A stretch of DNA of 64,000 nt from Micromonospora coxensis (GTDB taxonomy: Bacteria; Actinomycetota; Actinomycetes; Mycobacteriales; Micromonosporaceae). The translations under genes were made by a program, and so were the position numbers. The number at the start of each line of letters is the position of its first letter. The stretch's first letter is position 1. The stretch lies in assembly GCF_900090295.1 (NCBI RefSeq), contig NZ_LT607753.1, positions 3,782,001-3,846,000 of the forward strand. The letters run 5' to 3'. The notes under the pieces are model-generated. The model was not told where the DNA came from and searched no databases. It was given only the letters and a program-made list of their open reading frames with translations. Shown one piece after another: positions 7,553 through 15,648 of this stretch.

Positions 7553-8272
7553 TCAGACCTCGACCAGGTCGGAGACGACCACGGTGACGTTGTCCGGCGC
7601 GCCGGCCTGGTGGGCCAGCTTCACCAACTGCTCGCCGCACTGCTGCCGGTCGGCGTACGTGGTCAGCGCCGCCTGGATGGCGGTGTCCTCCACGTAGTCG
7701 GAGAGCCCGTCGCTGCACAGCAGCAGCCGGTCGCCGACGAACACGGTCAGCACCCCGATCGCCGGGGCTGCGTCCGCGCCCTGCACGGCCCGGGTCACCA
7801 GGGACCGCTGCGGGTGGTGCCGGGCCTGGTCGGGGGAGAGCGCCCCCTGGTCGACGAGCGCCTGGACGAAGGTGTCGTCCCGGGTGAGCTGGGTCAGCTC
7901 CCCGTCGCGCAGCAGGTAACAGCGGGAGTCGCCGACCTGGGCGAGGACCAGGGCGTCGCCGGCGAGCAGGCCGGCGGTCAGCGTCGTACCCATGCCGTCG
8001 CGGGCGGGATCGGCGGAGATCGCGGCGCGGATGCGCTGGTTGGCGGTGGCGACGACGGCGCGCAGCGCCTCGGCGGCCTCGTCGGGGACGGTCGGCGGGA
8101 CCAGTTCGTCCAGGATCCGGATGACGATCTCGCTGGCCACCTCGCCGGCGGGGAGTCCGCCCATGCCGTCCGCCACCGCCACGAGGCGCTCACCGGCGAG
8201 GGCGGAGTCCTCGTTGTTGGTGCGGACCAGGCCGACGTCGTTGAGGATGGCCGAGCGGAGGATCAGCGTCAT
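7553..8272 (-). CDS. PP2C-family serine/threonine phosphatase
   Basis: A 239-residue soluble phosphatase with all metal-binding motifs of bacterial PP2C: RTNNEDS near the N-terminus, VADGMGG, GDSRCYLL, LLLCSDGLSD and the final GAPDNVTVVV. It lacks the C-terminal transmembrane anchor of PstP, so it is probably cytoplasmic. It removes phosphate from Ser/Thr kinase substrates. No kinase lies in the window, but many partner-switching proteins do (13-19 kb and 31-43 kb). ATG 8272 is the start; the next gene (Eis-like) follows after 50 bases. Confidence 0.92.
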   Translation of the reverse strand: MTLILRSAILNDVGLVRTNNEDSALAGERLVAVADGMGGLPAGEVASEIVIRILDELVPPTVPDEAAEALRAVVATANQRIRAAISADPARDGMGTTLTAGLLAGDALVLAQVGDSRCYLLRDGELTQLTRDDTFVQALVDQGALSPDQARHHPQRSLVTRAVQGADAAPAIGVLTVFVGDRLLLCSDGLSDYVEDTAIQAALTTYADRQQCGEQLVKLAHQAGAPDNVTVVVSDLVEV

Positions 8273-8444
8273 GCGACAAGCTTGCCGGAAAGACCCGGCC
8301 GGCGTCTCTACCGCCCCGGTGGGTGGAGTGGGAGAAATGTTCCCGACCGGCGGGACGCCGGGTCCCGATCGGCCGCCCCGCGGGCCCGGTACCGCCCCGT
8401 GGGCTGCGGAGCGACGCGCGACGCGACCCCCGGGACGCGCTGGT

Positions 8445-8450
8445 TAGGGT
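8445..8450 (+). promoter_or_regulatory. -10 box for the BenE-type transporter gene
   Basis: TAGGGT fits TANNNT. Transcription would begin near 8458 and give a leader of about 18 bases that includes a G-rich ribosome-binding site before GTG 8476. Confidence 0.4.
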
Positions 8451-8475
8451 GACCGGCGACGACGGGGGGTGCGCG

Positions 8476-9939
8476 GTGGCGGAACGACTGCAACCGGTGC
8501 TGGCCGGCGTGGTGACCGCCCTGGTCGGCTTCGCCAGTTCGTTCACCGTGGTGCTCGCCGGGCTGCGCGCGGTCGGCGCCGACGAGGCGCAGGCCGCCTC
8601 CGGGCTGCTCGCGGTGAGCGTCGCCTCCGGGCTCTGCGCCCTCTGGCTGGGGCTGCGGCACCGGATGCCGATCGCCGTCGCCTGGTCCACCCCCGGCGCC
8701 GCGCTGCTGGTGGCGACCGGTCCGGTTCCCGGTGGCTGGCCCGCCGCGGTGGGCGCGTTCCTGGTCTGCGGGGTGCTGATCGTCGCCGCCGGGCTCTTTC
8801 CCGCGCTGGGTAGGGCGGTCGCCGCGATCCCCGGCCCGGTGGCCGCGGCGATGCTGGCCGGGGTGCTGCTGCCGTTGTGCACCGCCCCGGTGCGGGCGCT
8901 GGTCGAGGTGCCCCGGCTGGCCGTACCGGTGATCGTCACCTGGCTGGTGCTGCACCGGTTCGCCCGGCGGTGGGCGGTGCCGGCGGCGCTGGTCGTGGCG
9001 GTGGCGGCGATCGCGGTGACCACGTCGGGCGGGAGCGTGGGCGGTCTGCGGCCGGTGGTCGAGCTGACCCCGCCGACCTTCACCGTGCCCGCGGTGGTCG
9101 GTCTGGCGCTGCCGCTCTTCCTGGTCACCATGGCCGCCCAGAACGTCCCCGGCACGGCCGTGCTGCGCGGCTACGGATACCGGCCGCCGCTCGGGTCGGC
9201 GCTGCGGGTGACCGGGCTGGGCAGCGCGCTGGGCGCGCCGGTCGGCGGGCACGCGGTCAACCTCGCCGCGATCACCGCCGCCCTCGCCGCCGGGCCGGAC
9301 GCGCACCCGGACCCGGACCGCCGCTGGATCGCCTCGGTCACCGCCGGGGTGGGGCTGGCGCTGCTCGGCCTCGGCGCGGGGGTGGCGACCGCCCTGGTGC
9401 TGCTCTCCCCGCCGGTGCTGATCGAGGCGGTGGCCGGGCTGGCGCTGCTCGGCGCCCTGGCGACCGCGGTCTCCTCGGCGGTCGCCGAACCGGAGGGGCG
9501 GGAGGCCGCCGTGGTGACGTTCGTGGTCACCGCTTCCGGGGTGAGCCTGTTCGGGGTGGGCGGCGCGTTCTGGGGCCTGCTCGCCGGCTGGCTGATGCTG
9601 CTGCTGTTCCGTGCCCGCCGTACGCCGGGGACCGGGGCCGTCGCCGGTGCGGCCGGCGACGGAACGGTCGCGGCCGGCGGCGCGCTGCCGCACGACCGTG
9701 CGGGGACGGCGCCGCACGAGGGCGTGGCGCCGGTGCCGCCGGACGGTGCGGCGGTGCCGCGTGACGCGACGGTGCAGGACGACGTGGCGGCGGTGCCGGG
9801 CGCGGGCGTGGCGGCGGTGCCGCAGGACGACGTGGCGGCGGTGCCGCGTGACGGCGCGGCGGCGGTGTCGCCGGACGCCGAGGGCGGGGACGCGCGGTGG
9901 CGCGACGACGGCCGGGCGGCGCAGGTCACCCGGCGCTGA
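8476..9939 (+). CDS. BenE-family benzoate/proton symporter with an extended repetitive tail
   Basis: A 487-residue membrane protein. Residues 1 to about 385 form a BenE-like transporter of roughly 12 helices, with the family stretches WSTPGAALL, TMAAQNVPG and GGHAVNLAAI. BenE proteins import benzoate or related aromatic acids. Start GTG 8476 follows GGGGG. The last 90 or so residues are unusual: a hydrophilic, degenerate repeat of VAAVP plus QDD or RDG units from about base 9715 to 9880, predicted disordered and absent from ordinary BenE. No aromatic-degradation genes are adjacent, so the substrate is open. Confidence 0.8.
   Translation: MAERLQPVLAGVVTALVGFASSFTVVLAGLRAVGADEAQAASGLLAVSVASGLCALWLGLRHRMPIAVAWSTPGAALLVATGPVPGGWPAAVGAFLVCGVLIVAAGLFPALGRAVAAIPGPVAAAMLAGVLLPLCTAPVRALVEVPRLAVPVIVTWLVLHRFARRWAVPAALVVAVAAIAVTTSGGSVGGLRPVVELTPPTFTVPAVVGLALPLFLVTMAAQNVPGTAVLRGYGYRPPLGSALRVTGLGSALGAPVGGHAVNLAAITAALAAGPDAHPDPDRRWIASVTAGVGLALLGLGAGVATALVLLSPPVLIEAVAGLALLGALATAVSSAVAEPEGREAAVVTFVVTASGVSLFGVGGAFWGLLAGWLMLLLFRARRTPGTGAVAGAAGDGTVAAGGALPHDRAGTAPHEGVAPVPPDGAAVPRDATVQDDVAAVPGAGVAAVPQDDVAAVPRDGAAAVSPDAEGGDARWRDDGRAAQVTRR
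9715..9880 (+). repeat. degenerate coding repeat in the BenE tail
   Basis: Imperfect units containing GCGGTGCCG plus a variable part recur about seven times, encoding AVP or AAVP followed by charged residues. This looks like an expanding in-frame minisatellite in the C-terminal tail of the transporter. Confidence 0.6.
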
Positions 9940-10089
9940 CGGCGGGCCACGATCCGACCGGGAAGCCGCCCGGGTCATCGCCTGCTTCCTGAACAGGGCT
10001 GGAGCCTGCTCCGTGCGATCAGGTCCGTGGCGTCCGACAGGCAGGCGGGGCGGACCCGGCGGACCCGGCCGAGGGCATCCCGGCGCGGG

Positions 10090-10464
10090 TCACTCCTCCG
10101 GCGGCAGGTCGCCGGCGGGGACGTCGAGGCGTACCCGGCCGTCGGCGACCGTGGCGATCTGGTCGGCCAGCACGTAGACCGCGCCGGTGCGGGCCAGCTC
10201 GGTCGAGACCTTCAGGTAGCCGGTGCGCAGCAGGCGGGCGGCCAGGTCGGCGGGGACCTCGGGCTCCTCGACCGCCGCCGCCTCGATCAGCTCGTCCAGG
10301 CTGCTGCCCGGGTCGGCGGTCGGCGCCTGCACGGTCACCGCGTTGGGGTCGCCGCGCTGCACCAGGTCGACGGTGCCGACGTCGACGCCCTCGGCGTCGA
10401 CCACCCGCATGCCCGTGGTGACCCGCGAGATGACCGTCTGCTCTCCGCTGCCCTGCTGCTCCAT
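10090..10464 (-). CDS. small PRC-barrel-like / DUF2171-type protein
   Basis: A 124-residue soluble protein. The first 45 residues (VTTGMRVVDAEGVDVGTVDLV) resemble a PRC-barrel or DUF2171 beta domain, which often binds other proteins or RNA. The second half (ARLLRTGYLKVSTELARTGAVYVLADQIATVADGRVRLDV) is a strand-rich module common in actinobacterial proteins of this type. ATG 10464 is chosen because the conserved region begins shortly after. Its function is not known. The downstream (left) side faces the BenE gene tail to tail. Confidence 0.65.
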   Translation of the reverse strand: MEQQGSGEQTVISRVTTGMRVVDAEGVDVGTVDLVQRGDPNAVTVQAPTADPGSSLDELIEAAAVEEPEVPADLAARLLRTGYLKVSTELARTGAVYVLADQIATVADGRVRLDVPAGDLPPEE

Positions 10465-10542
10465 GTCCGCGCGGTTCCCGGCCCCGCCCCGCGCTAAACG
10501 CACCCCGCCCGCGCTGTACGCGCTCCGCCGGGCCGCGAGCGG

Positions 10543-10797
10543 TCAGGGGGCGGTCGGCGGGGCCCAGGCGCTGGGCGGGCGGGGGGAGAGCTCACGCCAG
10601 GCGTCCGTGCCCTCCAGCAGCGCCCGTACGGTCTCCTCGGCCTCCTCGGCGCTGGCGTACTCATAGAACTGGGAGACCCCCTCCGCGCCACCGGCCCGCT
10701 GCTCGACGTGCCAGCGGTCGCCGTCCACCCGGAGGAAGACGTCCCGCCGGGCCAGCCGCCCCCACTTACCGTTCCACCAGTGCCTGCGCTGTTCCAT
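10543..10797 (-). CDS. 84-residue protein behind an SOS-box-like operator
   Basis: A small soluble protein with many Trp and Arg residues near the N-terminus (RRHWWNGKWGRLARRDVFLR), then a strand and helix pattern with an Ala/Glu-rich helix (YEYASAEEAEETVRALL). I do not recognise the family. Its promoter is clear: TAGAGT lies six bases before ATG 10797, implying leaderless mRNA, and a 16-base SOS-box-like dyad abuts that box. This suggests DNA-damage or similar control. It is separated from mscL upstream by a strong hairpin, so it is a separate transcription unit. Confidence 0.7.
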   Translation of the reverse strand: MEQRRHWWNGKWGRLARRDVFLRVDGDRWHVEQRAGGAEGVSQFYEYASAEEAEETVRALLEGTDAWRELSPRPPSAWAPPTAP

Positions 10798-10803
10798 GGC
10801 GGG

Positions 10804-10825
10804 ACTCTATCGAACATGTGTACGA
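10804..10825 (-). promoter_or_regulatory. SOS-box-like operator abutting a leaderless promoter
   Basis: TCGAACATGTGTACGA (10810-10825, plus strand) differs from the actinobacterial LexA consensus TCGAAC-N4-GTTCGA at one conserved base. On the minus strand it directly precedes TAGAGT (10804-10809), the -10 box six bases before ATG 10797. The identical 16-mer occurs at 29024-29039. Binding by LexA is inferred, not shown. Confidence 0.55.
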
Positions 10826-10832
10826 CACGGAG

Positions 10833-10861
10833 CGGCCCCTGTGGGATTCCCACAGGGGCCG
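10833..10861. terminator. 14-bp perfect hairpin after mscL
   Basis: CGGCCCCTGTGGGA (10833-10846) pairs with TCCCACAGGGGCCG (10848-10861) around one central base; in RNA the loop would open by a few pairs. It lies 18 bases past the mscL stop and just upstream of the SOS-box-like operator, so it insulates the two transcripts. Confidence 0.75.
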
Positions 10862-10878
10862 ATGTGCGATACGTCGCG

Positions 10879-11358
10879 TCAGCGCGGCGCCGGCGGCTCC
10901 GTACGCCGACCCAGCACGTCGTCGAGCGCGCCGCGCTGCTGCCCCGGGGTGGTGTGCCCGGCCGCGACCAGCGCGTCGCGGATCTCGGTGAGCAGCCGCA
11001 CCTCCTCGCTGGGGGCCTTCGGCGGCGGCTCCTCGCCGCGCTTGCGGCGCTCGGCGAGCTTGTTCATCGGGAAGACGACCAGGAAGTAGAGCGCCGCCGC
11101 GGTGAGCAGGAAGGTGATCAGGGCGTTGACGAAGGCGATCCAGTCGAAGGCGATGCCCCGGAAGGTCGGGGCGGTGCCCGCCAGGCCCTTGTCGCTGCCG
11201 GTGATCAGCAGCACGAACACCCGGATCAGCGGTTCCAGGAAAGACTTGGTCAACTGGGTGACCACGCCGGTGAACGCGGCGCCGATGACGACACCGACCG
11301 CCAGGTCGACGACGTTGCCGCGCATGATGAACTCTTTGAAGCCCTTGAACATCCGCAC
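10879..11358 (-). CDS. mscL: large-conductance mechanosensitive channel MscL
   Basis: A 159-residue protein with the MscL signature: amphipathic start MFKGFKEFIMRGNVVDLAVG, first transmembrane helix VVIGAAFTGVVTQLT, a periplasmic loop, second helix NALITFLLTAAALYFLVV and a charged cytoplasmic bundle (MNKLAERR). It forms a pentameric emergency valve that opens on hypo-osmotic shock. The C-terminal tail is longer than in E. coli MscL (136 residues). It follows the GntR gene by 33 bases on the same strand and is followed by a strong terminator. Confidence 0.95.
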   Translation of the reverse strand: MRMFKGFKEFIMRGNVVDLAVGVVIGAAFTGVVTQLTKSFLEPLIRVFVLLITGSDKGLAGTAPTFRGIAFDWIAFVNALITFLLTAAALYFLVVFPMNKLAERRKRGEEPPPKAPSEEVRLLTEIRDALVAAGHTTPGQQRGALDDVLGRRTEPPAPR

Positions 11359-11391
11359 TCCCGTGCTGTTCGATTCTGCGTCCGGGACAAC

Positions 11392-12075
11392 CTATGCCCC
11401 CGAGGGCGGCTCCAGAAAAGCACCGGCCTCGATCGCCGCCCGCGCCGGGTCGCCGGCCCGGATCGCCTCGACGAGCCGACCGTGGTCGACGTACCGTTCC
11501 GGCTCCAGCGTGTCGCCCATCGCCTGGGCCACCGTGCTGCGCAGGGCCGCGCCGACCGAGGCGTAGAGCTCGGCGAGCATGCCGTTGTGGGCGGCGGCGA
11601 CCACCGCCGTGTGCAGCGCGGCGTCGGCCTCCACGAAGTCGGCGACCCGGCCCAAGCGCCAGGCGGCCTCCCGGTCGGCGAGCGCGCCGTCGAGCGCCGC
11701 CAGGTCCTCGGGGGTACGCCGCAGCGCGGCCAGCCGGGCCGCCTCGACCTCGAAGGCGCGTCGGACCTCGACCACCTCGGTCATCCGGTCGTCGGTGAGC
11801 CGGCGGGCCACCACCGGGGCCAGCTCGTCGGTCGACACCACGTACGTCCCGGAGCCCTGCCGGCACTCCAGCACCCCGGCGTGCACCAGCGCCCGGACCG
11901 CCTCGCGGACCGTGTTCCGTCCCACCCCGAGCGCGGCGACCAGTTGCGGCTCGGTCGGGATCCGCCCGCCGACCGGCCACTCGCCGCCGAGGATGCGGGC
12001 CCGGAGCTGCGCGATGGTCTGTCGTACCCGGTGCCCGCGCGGGGGCACGGCGACGGAATCGACGGCGGGTGTCAC
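11392..12075 (-). CDS. GntR/FadR-family transcriptional regulator (FCD domain)
   Basis: A 227-residue repressor-type protein. Residues about 15-75 form the winged helix-turn-helix (IPTEPQLVAALGVGRNTVREAVRALVHAGVLECRQGSGTYV is spread over 50-75). Residues about 95-220 form the all-helical FCD ligand domain with the pattern of Asp and His residues that bind metal in this family. GTG 12075 is supported by AGGAGG eight bases upstream. It is divergent from the MFS exporter gene (start 12125) and probably controls it through the 49-base gap. The ligand is unknown, probably a carboxylic acid. Confidence 0.88.
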   Translation of the reverse strand: MTPAVDSVAVPPRGHRVRQTIAQLRARILGGEWPVGGRIPTEPQLVAALGVGRNTVREAVRALVHAGVLECRQGSGTYVVSTDELAPVVARRLTDDRMTEVVEVRRAFEVEAARLAALRRTPEDLAALDGALADREAAWRLGRVADFVEADAALHTAVVAAAHNGMLAELYASVGAALRSTVAQAMGDTLEPERYVDHGRLVEAIRAGDPARAAIEAGAFLEPPSGA

Positions 12076-12111
12076 CGGTTACACCTCCTGCCGAAATTCA
12101 TCCCATGATTG

Positions 12112-12117
12112 TAGGTT
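12112..12117 (+). promoter_or_regulatory. -10 box of the leaderless MFS promoter with nearby dyad
   Basis: TAGGTT fits TANNNT and ends seven bases before ATG 12125. A short dyad TCAT-CCC-ATGA (about 12099-12109) lies just upstream and is a candidate site for the divergent GntR protein. Confidence 0.5.
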
Positions 12118-12124
12118 CGAGGTC

Positions 12125-13441
12125 ATGACCCCGCCACCCACCGCCTGCGCCGAGGCGCCCGCCGACGCCCGTACCGACGCCGTCGCGGTCGCGCCGACCG
12201 CCGGCGTCACCCCCGGACCCGCGCCGACGGCCGCCCCGGCGACCACCTCCGGCCCGGTCACCGGCGGGCTGCTGGTGCTGGTCGGGATGCTGCTGGTCGC
12301 GCTCAACCTGCGCGCCGCCGTCACCAGCCTCGGCGCCCTCCTCGACGAGGTGCGCACCGGGCTGGCGCTCTCCGGCACGATGGCCGGCTTCGTCACCACG
12401 CTGCCCACCATCGCCTTCGCCGCGCTCGGCGCGCTCACCCCCTGGCTGGTCCGCCGCTGGCCGGCCGCCCGGGTGCTGATCCTCGCGATGCTCGCCCTCA
12501 CGGTGGGCCAGGTGCTCCGGGTGGTCACCGACTCGGCGGCGGTCTTCGTGCTCACCAGCGCCCTCGCCCTGGCCGGCATCGCGGTGGCGAACATCCTGCT
12601 GCCGATGCTGGTCAAGCAGCACTTCCCGCACCGCACCGGGCTGGTCACCGGGGCGTACACGATGGCCCTGACCGTCGGCACGACGGTGGCCGCCGCCTCG
12701 GCGGTGCCGGTCGCCCACGCCTTCGGCTCCTGGCGGGCCGGGCTGGGCGTCTGGGCCGCGCTGGCGGCGGTGGCCGTACTGCCGTGGGTGCCGCTGGCGC
12801 TGCGGGCGCGTGCCGCCCGACGGGCCGCGACCACGACGGCGGCCCCCGCGCCCCGGGTGCGGATCCGACCGGAGCGCACCCGGCTCGGCTGGGCGATGGC
12901 GGTCTACTTCGGGGCGCAGTCGCTCAGCGGGTACGCGATCATGGGTTGGCTGGCGCAGCTCTTCCGCGACGCCGGCTACCGGGCCGAGACCGCCGGGCTG
13001 CTGCTGGCCGGGGTCACCGCGCTCGGCGTGCCGGTCGCGCTGCTGATGCCGACGCTGGCCGGCCGGCTGCGCACCCTGCTCCCGCTGGTGCTCTCGCTGA
13101 CCGCCTTCTCCACGGCCGCCTACCTCGGCCTGGCCCTCGCGCCGCACGGGCTCGCGCCGCTGTGGGTGCTGCTGCTCGCCCTCGGCCAGGGCGCCTTCCC
13201 GCTGATCCTGACCACCATCGGCCTGCGGGCCCGCACCGCCGAGGGCACCGTCGCCCTGTCGGCCTTCGCGCAGAGCACCGGGTACGTGATCGCCGCGCTC
13301 GGCCCGCTGCTGGTCGGCATCCTCTACGAGGCCACCGGCGGGTGGACCGCCCCGATCGGCTTCCTGCTCGGCGCGCTCGCCGTACAGACGACCGCGGGCA
13401 TGGTGATCGCTCGCCCCCGATTCATCGAGGACGAGCGCTGA
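12125..13441 (+). CDS. MFS transporter of the CynX/NimT family
   Basis: A 438-residue, 12-helix major facilitator. After an Ala/Pro/Thr-rich N-terminal extension of about 45 residues comes LNLRAAVTSLGALLDEVR, the hallmark of CynX/NimT cyanate and nitroimidazole transporters, and later GQGAFPLILTTIGLRA. It probably exports or imports a small anion or xenobiotic. The start is ATG 12125, with a leaderless -10 box. It is divergent from a GntR regulator, which likely represses it. Its stop is nine bases from the stop of the convergent STAS gene, so the two transcripts probably overlap. Confidence 0.85.
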   Translation: MTPPPTACAEAPADARTDAVAVAPTAGVTPGPAPTAAPATTSGPVTGGLLVLVGMLLVALNLRAAVTSLGALLDEVRTGLALSGTMAGFVTTLPTIAFAALGALTPWLVRRWPAARVLILAMLALTVGQVLRVVTDSAAVFVLTSALALAGIAVANILLPMLVKQHFPHRTGLVTGAYTMALTVGTTVAAASAVPVAHAFGSWRAGLGVWAALAAVAVLPWVPLALRARAARRAATTTAAPAPRVRIRPERTRLGWAMAVYFGAQSLSGYAIMGWLAQLFRDAGYRAETAGLLLAGVTALGVPVALLMPTLAGRLRTLLPLVLSLTAFSTAAYLGLALAPHGLAPLWVLLLALGQGAFPLILTTIGLRARTAEGTVALSAFAQSTGYVIAALGPLLVGILYEATGGWTAPIGFLLGALAVQTTAGMVIARPRFIEDER

Positions 13442-13450
13442 GGGGGAAGG

Positions 13451-13807
13451 TCAGGAGGAGGCCGGGGTGGGGTCACCCGCGACGGCCTGCTCGACCGTCG
13501 GGTAGGTGTGCAGCACCTCGACCAGACCGCTGACCTCCAGGATGCGCAGCACCCCGCGCTGCGGAGCGGCCAGCCGCACCACGCCGCCGGCCTCGTCGCA
13601 GCTGTTCTTGGCGCGGACGAAGACCGACAGGCCGGTCGAGTCGCAGAACGACACGTTCGCGAGGTCGAAGACGAGGCGGCTGCGGCCCTTGTCGAGCAGG
13701 TCGGTGATCTGGTCCTGCAGCTGCGGTGCGGTCGCCATGTCGAGCTCGCCCGCGACCGACACGACGACGACGTCGCCGCGCTGTTCCGTGTGCACCGTCA
13801 AGGACAT
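13451..13807 (-). CDS. STAS-domain anti-sigma factor antagonist
   Basis: A 118-residue single-domain protein of the SpoIIAA/RsbV type. The phosphorylatable Ser sits in FCDSTGLSVFV, preceded by LVFDLANV as in the family. Unphosphorylated forms bind an anti-sigma kinase and free its sigma factor. ATG 13807 has AGGAGG eight bases upstream. It is divergent from the stressosome operon (start 13965), which suggests a functional link: the phosphatases at the end of that operon could dephosphorylate this protein. No sigma factor or RsbW-only gene is adjacent. Confidence 0.9.
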   Translation of the reverse strand: MSLTVHTEQRGDVVVVSVAGELDMATAPQLQDQITDLLDKGRSRLVFDLANVSFCDSTGLSVFVRAKNSCDEAGGVVRLAAPQRGVLRILEVSGLVEVLHTYPTVEQAVAGDPTPASS

Positions 13808-13931
13808 TCGGACCTCCTGTTATCGGTGGAACGGTATCCCACGATCGGGGTCGTACGCAGAACGGGAGCGGCATCCGGTGGGCCTGATCATTCCTTTGCC
13901 TCGTGGCAAGTAAGTCGCCAGGTCCCGGTGA

Positions 13932-13937
13932 TAGAGT
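13932..13937 (+). promoter_or_regulatory. -10 box of the stressosome operon
   Basis: TAGAGT fits TANNNT, 27 bases before ATG 13965. The implied short leader contains GAGGAGGG, a strong ribosome-binding site. No further regulatory site could be assigned. Confidence 0.4.
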
Positions 13938-13964
13938 CCGCCCGTCCAGCTCAGAGGAGGGATC

Positions 13965-14819
13965 ATGGCCCTGACCATCGAGGAGAGTGGCCGGCTCGCC
14001 GGCCTGCTGGCCGAGCACGCCGAGCGTGTCGTCCAGCGCTGGACGGAGGTCGTCGCGGCGTCGCTGCGCGGCCGGCTCAGCCACGCGGAGCTGCGCCTTC
14101 AGGTGCAGGAGCTGCACCGTAGCATGATCGACGCCGGCGCCGAGGGGCTGACCGACGTCCATTCCGAGCGTGCCGCCGAGGTGCGGGCCGTGCTCGCCGA
14201 GCTCTCGCGTGGTCGGGCCCGGCAGGGCTTCTCCGCCACCGAGACCGCGATCAGCATCTACGCCCTCAAGGACGTGCTCGTCGAACTCACCGAGGCCGGC
14301 GACGTGGAACTGCGCGACGTCATCGCCTTCAACGCCCTGATCGACCAGATGGGCCTGTTCACCTTCGAGACCTACGTGCAGACGCGCGAGGGGCTGATCG
14401 CCGACCAGGCCGAGCAGCTGCTCGAACTCTCCACCCCGGTGGTGAAGATCTGGGACGGCGTGGTGGCCGTGCCGCTGGTCGGCACGCTCGACTCGGCGCG
14501 CGCCCAGGTGGTGATGGAGCGGCTGCTGCAGACCCTGGTCGACACCGGCTCGCCCTACGCGATCATCGACATCACCGGTGTGCCCGCGGTGGACACCCAG
14601 GTCGCCCAGCACATCCTCAAGACCGTGGTGGCCGCCCGGCTGATGGGCGCCGACTGCATCATCTCCGGCATCCGGCCGCAGATCGCGCAGACGATCGTCG
14701 CCCTCGGCATCGAGTTCGGCGACATCGCCACCAAGGCCAGCCTGGCCGACGCGCTGCGCCACGTGCTGCGCCTCACCGGAGTCGAGACCGCCCGCCGCCA
14801 CGCACGCCGGGAGGCGTGA
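13965..14819 (+). CDS. rsbR: RsbR-type stressosome scaffold
   Basis: A 284-residue protein. Residues 1 to about 150 are an all-helical sensor domain of the RsbRD N-terminal type (RVVQRWTEVVAAS, ISIYALKDVLVEL), unlike the globin fold of Bacillus RsbRA. Residues about 160-275 are a STAS domain with the phosphorylation site AVDTQVA (Thr near 211). RsbR and RsbS build the stressosome shell that holds RsbT until stress. The ribosome-binding site GAGGAGGG is strong. The stop overlaps the next start by one base (TGATG). The sensed signal is not evident. Confidence 0.9.
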   Translation: MALTIEESGRLAGLLAEHAERVVQRWTEVVAASLRGRLSHAELRLQVQELHRSMIDAGAEGLTDVHSERAAEVRAVLAELSRGRARQGFSATETAISIYALKDVLVELTEAGDVELRDVIAFNALIDQMGLFTFETYVQTREGLIADQAEQLLELSTPVVKIWDGVVAVPLVGTLDSARAQVVMERLLQTLVDTGSPYAIIDITGVPAVDTQVAQHILKTVVAARLMGADCIISGIRPQIAQTIVALGIEFGDIATKASLADALRHVLRLTGVETARRHARREA

Positions 14820-15235
14820 TGGAGCGGGTGCCGGTCCTCAAGATCGGCGACATCCTGCTGGTGTCCATCCAGATCGACATGTCCGACCAGACGGCGGTCA
14901 CCCTCCAGGAGGACCTCGCCGAGCGGATCGTGGCGACCGGCGCGCACGGCGTCATCATCGACATCACCGCGCTGGACATCGTCGACTCCTTCGTCGGGCG
15001 GATGCTCTCCACCATCGCCTCGATCTCCAAGGTGCTCGACGCCGAGACGGTGGTCGTCGGGATGCGGCCGGCGGTCGCCATCACCCTGGTCGAGCTGGGC
15101 CTGTCGCTCAACGGCATCCGCACCGCGCTGAACGTCGAGCGCGGCATGGAGTTGATCGCGGCGACCCGCGAGGACGACTTCGGCCTCGACGAGGCCGAGG
15201 ACGTGGAGTCCGGATCGGCGGCGACATCCGCATGA
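14819..15235 (+). CDS. rsbS: RsbS-type stressosome STAS protein
   Basis: A 138-residue single STAS domain (IIDITALDIVDSFVGRML), with Ser about 57 in the position phosphorylated by RsbT. The acidic C-terminal tail of some 20 residues is an extra. ATG 14819 overlaps the rsbR stop; a GTG one codon upstream (14816) is possible. In Bacillus, RsbS is the main partner that sequesters RsbT. Here it stands between RsbR and RsbT, as in canonical rsbRST modules. It overlaps the next gene by four bases. Confidence 0.92.
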   Translation: MERVPVLKIGDILLVSIQIDMSDQTAVTLQEDLAERIVATGAHGVIIDITALDIVDSFVGRMLSTIASISKVLDAETVVVGMRPAVAITLVELGLSLNGIRTALNVERGMELIAATREDDFGLDEAEDVESGSAATSA

Positions 15236-15648
15236 CCGCGGGCGTCGACCTGGGCCCCAAGGCGCAGGCGATCGGCAGCGACGAGGACGTCGTCCGGGTC
15301 CGTCAGCTGGTGCGTACCGTGGCCGTGGCGGTGAAGCTCTCCCTGGTGGACCAGACCAAGCTGGTCACCGCCGCCAGCGAGCTGGCCCGCAACACCCTGA
15401 TCTACGGCGGGGGCGGCAACGCCGAGGTCACCGTCGTCGAGGACGGGCGCCGTCGTGGCGTACGGATCGTCTTCGCCGACTCCGGCCCGGGGATCCCCGA
15501 CCTCGACCTCGCGCTCACCGACGGCTACACGACCGGCGGCGGCCTCGGGCTCGGCCTCAGCGGCGCCCGGCGGCTGGTGGACGAGTTCGACATCCGGACC
15601 GCCGTGGGAGAGGGCACCCGCATCACGGTGACCAAGTGGTCCCGGTGA
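15232..15648 (+). CDS. rsbT: RsbT-type switch kinase
   Basis: A 138-residue GHKL-fold kinase: N box SELARNTL, G1 DSGPGIP, G2 GGGLGLGLSGARRLVD. RsbT phosphorylates RsbR and RsbS on stress, leaves the stressosome and activates a phosphatase (RsbU in Bacillus). No RsbU with an N-terminal RsbT-binding domain is here; the SpoIIE-type phosphatases two and four genes back-to-back downstream are the likely alternatives. ATG 15232 overlaps rsbS by four bases (ATGA) and the next gene by four (GTGA). Confidence 0.92.
   Translation: MTAGVDLGPKAQAIGSDEDVVRVRQLVRTVAVAVKLSLVDQTKLVTAASELARNTLIYGGGGNAEVTVVEDGRRRGVRIVFADSGPGIPDLDLALTDGYTTGGGLGLGLSGARRLVDEFDIRTAVGEGTRITVTKWSR

Noticed and set aside
13442..13450. 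Missing terminators between closely convergent genes (also at 26591, 50643 and 59409)
   Set aside because: Gaps of 0-12 bases between convergent stops leave no room for a hairpin, but overlapping 3' ends are common and do not by themselves indicate anything unusual.
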